DNA from: Nitrosomonas sp.
GTDB lineage: Bacteria; Pseudomonadota; Gammaproteobacteria; Burkholderiales; Nitrosomonadaceae
Reading direction: 5' to 3'
Assembly (NCBI GenBank): GCA_005779435.1
Contig: SXJH01000184.1
Coordinates: 1-7,950, forward strand
Length of the DNA: 7,950 bases
Position numbers and translations under genes: made by a program. Positions within the stretch are counted from its first letter, which is position 1. Every line of letters starts with the position of its first letter. The notes below the pieces were generated by a model. That model was not told the origin of the DNA and made no database searches. It was given only the letters and a program-made list of their open reading frames with translations. Shown here in pieces: positions 6,028-7,950 of this stretch.

Positions 6028-7950
6028 TTAGTAAACGCTGGTGTAACCTGGAATGCTTTGTTGCAATACCTGTAGCGGATTATTACCGAGTCCCATGAGT
6101 CCCTTCAATTCGAGTTGCACAAAAAATGCGGTGGTCGTAGTCTGCGTTGCCGTCGTTAAGCGCTGCAATACCACGCGAAACGCCCAGCAACATGTGTTGT
6201 ATTCAATCCCGGCAAGTCCCGCCAATAATTTATCGTCTTTCAAAGAATAATTGACGCGGGTAACGCCGTGCCAATTGCGGTATAACGGCCACTGAAACGA
6301 TGTATCCACTTGCTCCAGCACATCCCGTGTAAAACGATAACCGAGATTCAATACCTTTCCCGGCTCCGGCTGGTAACTCACTCCGGTTCTCAGTTTCTCG
6401 ATCCACAATTTGGATTCGTCCATCTGGACATTCGAATCGGTACTGATATCCTTGGTCAACCGTCCGGAAATCGCCGCAATGAAATCCGACCGGCCACTGG
6501 TCACTTGCGGCGGCAGCAAATTCACTTTTGGATCGATGAAGCTGAATTGCTGTCCGATTGCAAGCCGCAAATGCTCAATGCCTGTGTCTTTTTCAACAAA
6601 GCGCGAAGTCAATGCCAACGCAACGCGATTGGCATCGTTGATGCGATCGCCGCCGCTGAACCGGTTTTCCGTCAGCATTTGCGCAAAACTGAAGTCATTG
6701 ACTGCGGAATCGAAGTTAGGCAAATAGCTCTGATTGCGATACGGCGCATAAACATAAAACAATCGCGGTTCCAGCGTCTGAACAAAATTCTTGCCGCTGA
6801 AATTCACATTGCGATCGAACGCGACACCGCTGTCCAGACTCACGATCGGAACGGCTCGATTGATGTTTTCTCCTTTGTCGTCGACCGGCGCCGCCAAGTT
6901 GTAGTGGGTGTAATGTAAGCCGAATTTCGGCGTAATATAACCGTATTCATTGCGCAACGGCGCACTGACCGTAGGATTCAGCACCAAACGATTACCGTCG
7001 ACCAGCGTGGGATGATAAAAATTGGTCCAGCTGCTGTTCAATTCAAAATCCAATTTCCCGACGTTATACTTCGCCGCGTTCAAGGACAAATGCGGCAGCC
7101 GCTCGTATGGCGACACAAACAACGCCAATGGATCCTGAATGGTTTGGTAACGCTGTGCAAAACCGGTAAAACTGACCACACCGTCGGTTCCCAAGCGCCC
7201 CACATATGTCGCGCCGCCTTGCTGCGACAAGTTGGTCAAACTGGTTTGCGCCAAATTGGGCGTCAATTCGCGAAAATACCGATCATCCGATACTTGATTG
7301 TAATTGAGGAATCCCCGCCACCCTTTTGCCAGGCTTTGGCTATGGGTATATAAAACACCCCAACGGGTTTGATTGGTATTGATATCGTGCGGCAGAATAT
7401 CGAATTGCGCATGCCCTTGCATGTTGTTATTGCCCATATACCGCACTTCGTTGCTCAGCATAAAACCGCGCATGGTCATGATACGCGGCGTGACGGTCGC
7501 ATCGATATTCGGCGCAATATTCAGATAAACCGGCAAACCGACATCAAAACCCGTTCTGACGTTATAACCGGCAACCGGCGCCAGCAACCCGGATTTGCGC
7601 TTACCACTATAGGAAAAATCTATCCAAGGCGAATAGAGAATCGGCGTGTCCTTGAACACAACACGCGCATGTTTCGCCGTGCCTACTTCTTTGTTGTTAT
7701 CGATTTCCAGCTCGCTGGCACGTATATACCACGATGGATTACTTCCAGGACATGTGGTGTACTGCGTTTCTTTCAACCGGTAATGATCTTTTCCTTCAAA
7801 AAGCAATTCTTCGGCGGAACCTCTTCCCATGCCTTTTTTCATTCTGTAACGAGGTTCTTTGAGATGGCCTTCTTCCGTTTGCAGGTTCAATTCGAGCTGT
7901 GTTCCTTGCAATATGTCCCGAGGCCTTTCCAAACGAACATTGCCTTCGAC
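6028..7950 (-). CDS. lptD: LPS-assembly protein LptD, partial (N-terminus cut by window edge)
   Basis: Outer-membrane barrel that, with the lipoprotein LptE, inserts lipopolysaccharide into the outer leaflet. The frame is open from the right edge to TAA at 6030-6028, giving 640 residues; the signal peptide, the first cysteine and part of the periplasmic domain lie beyond the window. The fragment begins in the OstA-type beta-jellyroll (VEGNVRLERPRDILQGTQLELN), then TTCPGSNPSWYIRASELEID, whose Cys (fragment residue 67) matches the second conserved LptD cysteine. The barrel follows, with alternating aromatic strands and YSPWIDFSYSGKRKSGLLAP. Near the end the adjacent pair in YNTCCWAF (residues 587-588, positions 6192-6187) matches the partners in the long-range disulfides that switch LptD on. 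It ends in IPGYTSVY, an aromatic-terminated last strand. A TTG at 7932 is not a true start. It probably leads the operon with surA, pdxA and rsmA. Confidence 0.97.
   Translation of the reverse strand, partial: VEGNVRLERPRDILQGTQLELNLQTEEGHLKEPRYRMKKGMGRGSAEELLFEGKDHYRLKETQYTTCPGSNPSWYIRASELEIDNNKEVGTAKHARVVFKDTPILYSPWIDFSYSGKRKSGLLAPVAGYNVRTGFDVGLPVYLNIAPNIDATVTPRIMTMRGFMLSNEVRYMGNNNMQGHAQFDILPHDINTNQTRWGVLYTHSQSLAKGWRGFLNYNQVSDDRYFRELTPNLAQTSLTNLSQQGGATYVGRLGTDGVVSFTGFAQRYQTIQDPLALFVSPYERLPHLSLNAAKYNVGKLDFELNSSWTNFYHPTLVDGNRLVLNPTVSAPLRNEYGYITPKFGLHYTHYNLAAPVDDKGENINRAVPIVSLDSGVAFDRNVNFSGKNFVQTLEPRLFYVYAPYRNQSYLPNFDSAVNDFSFAQMLTENRFSGGDRINDANRVALALTSRFVEKDTGIEHLRLAIGQQFSFIDPKVNLLPPQVTSGRSDFIAAISGRLTKDISTDSNVQMDESKLWIEKLRTGVSYQPEPGKVLNLGYRFTRDVLEQVDTSFQWPLYRNWHGVTRVNYSLKDDKLLAGLAGIEYNTCCWAFRVVLQRLTTATQTTTTAFFVQLELKGLMGLGNNPLQVLQQSIPGYTSVY

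Noticed and set aside
6310..6918. Plus-strand open frame of 202 codons opposite lptD
   Set aside because: Antisense to the LptD barrel region, with no family features; explained by codon bias of lptD.
7930..7932. TTG at 7932 as the start of lptD
   Set aside because: The frame stays open to the window edge and the six upstream residues VEGNVR continue the OstA-type repeat, so the gene is simply truncated by the window.

Overview
The window looks like chromosomal DNA from a Gram-negative betaproteobacterium. The gene order lptD-surA-pdxA-rsmA, the outer-membrane assembly genes and the moderate GC content (about half) fit the Nitrosomonas/Nitrosospira and Gallionella-type lineages. This placement is inferred from gene order and protein character, not from a search. 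All seven genes lie on the minus strand, so transcription runs from high to low coordinates.

Positions 7950 to about 2901 hold a tightly packed cell-envelope and housekeeping run. It comprises the C-terminal 640 codons of lptD (LPS-transport outer-membrane barrel, cut by the window edge), surA (periplasmic chaperone/prolyl isomerase that helps fold barrels such as LptD), pdxA (pyridoxal-phosphate synthesis) and rsmA/ksgA (16S rRNA adenine dimethylation). lptD and surA are 41 nt apart; surA/pdxA and pdxA/rsmA overlap, which suggests one operon with translational coupling.

Below this run, 2866 to 1604 encodes a roughly 420-residue lipoprotein of unknown function. It has a clean lipobox and what looks like an internal duplication; it is the only gene I cannot assign to a family and the best candidate for something new. 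Next comes creA (1488-988), a small exported protein, without creB, creC or creD in view. Last is hemA (858 to the left edge), glutamyl-tRNA reductase, the first committed step of tetrapyrrole synthesis, truncated by the window at residue 286.

creA and hemA are each preceded by a 115-129 nt spacer with a perfect TATAAT -10 hexamer, so each probably has its own promoter. No tRNA, rRNA, insertion sequence, CRISPR array or convincing rho-independent terminator was seen. No gap without a gene exceeds 140 nt. Most of the window is ordinary core genome; I do not see a clear novel multi-gene system.
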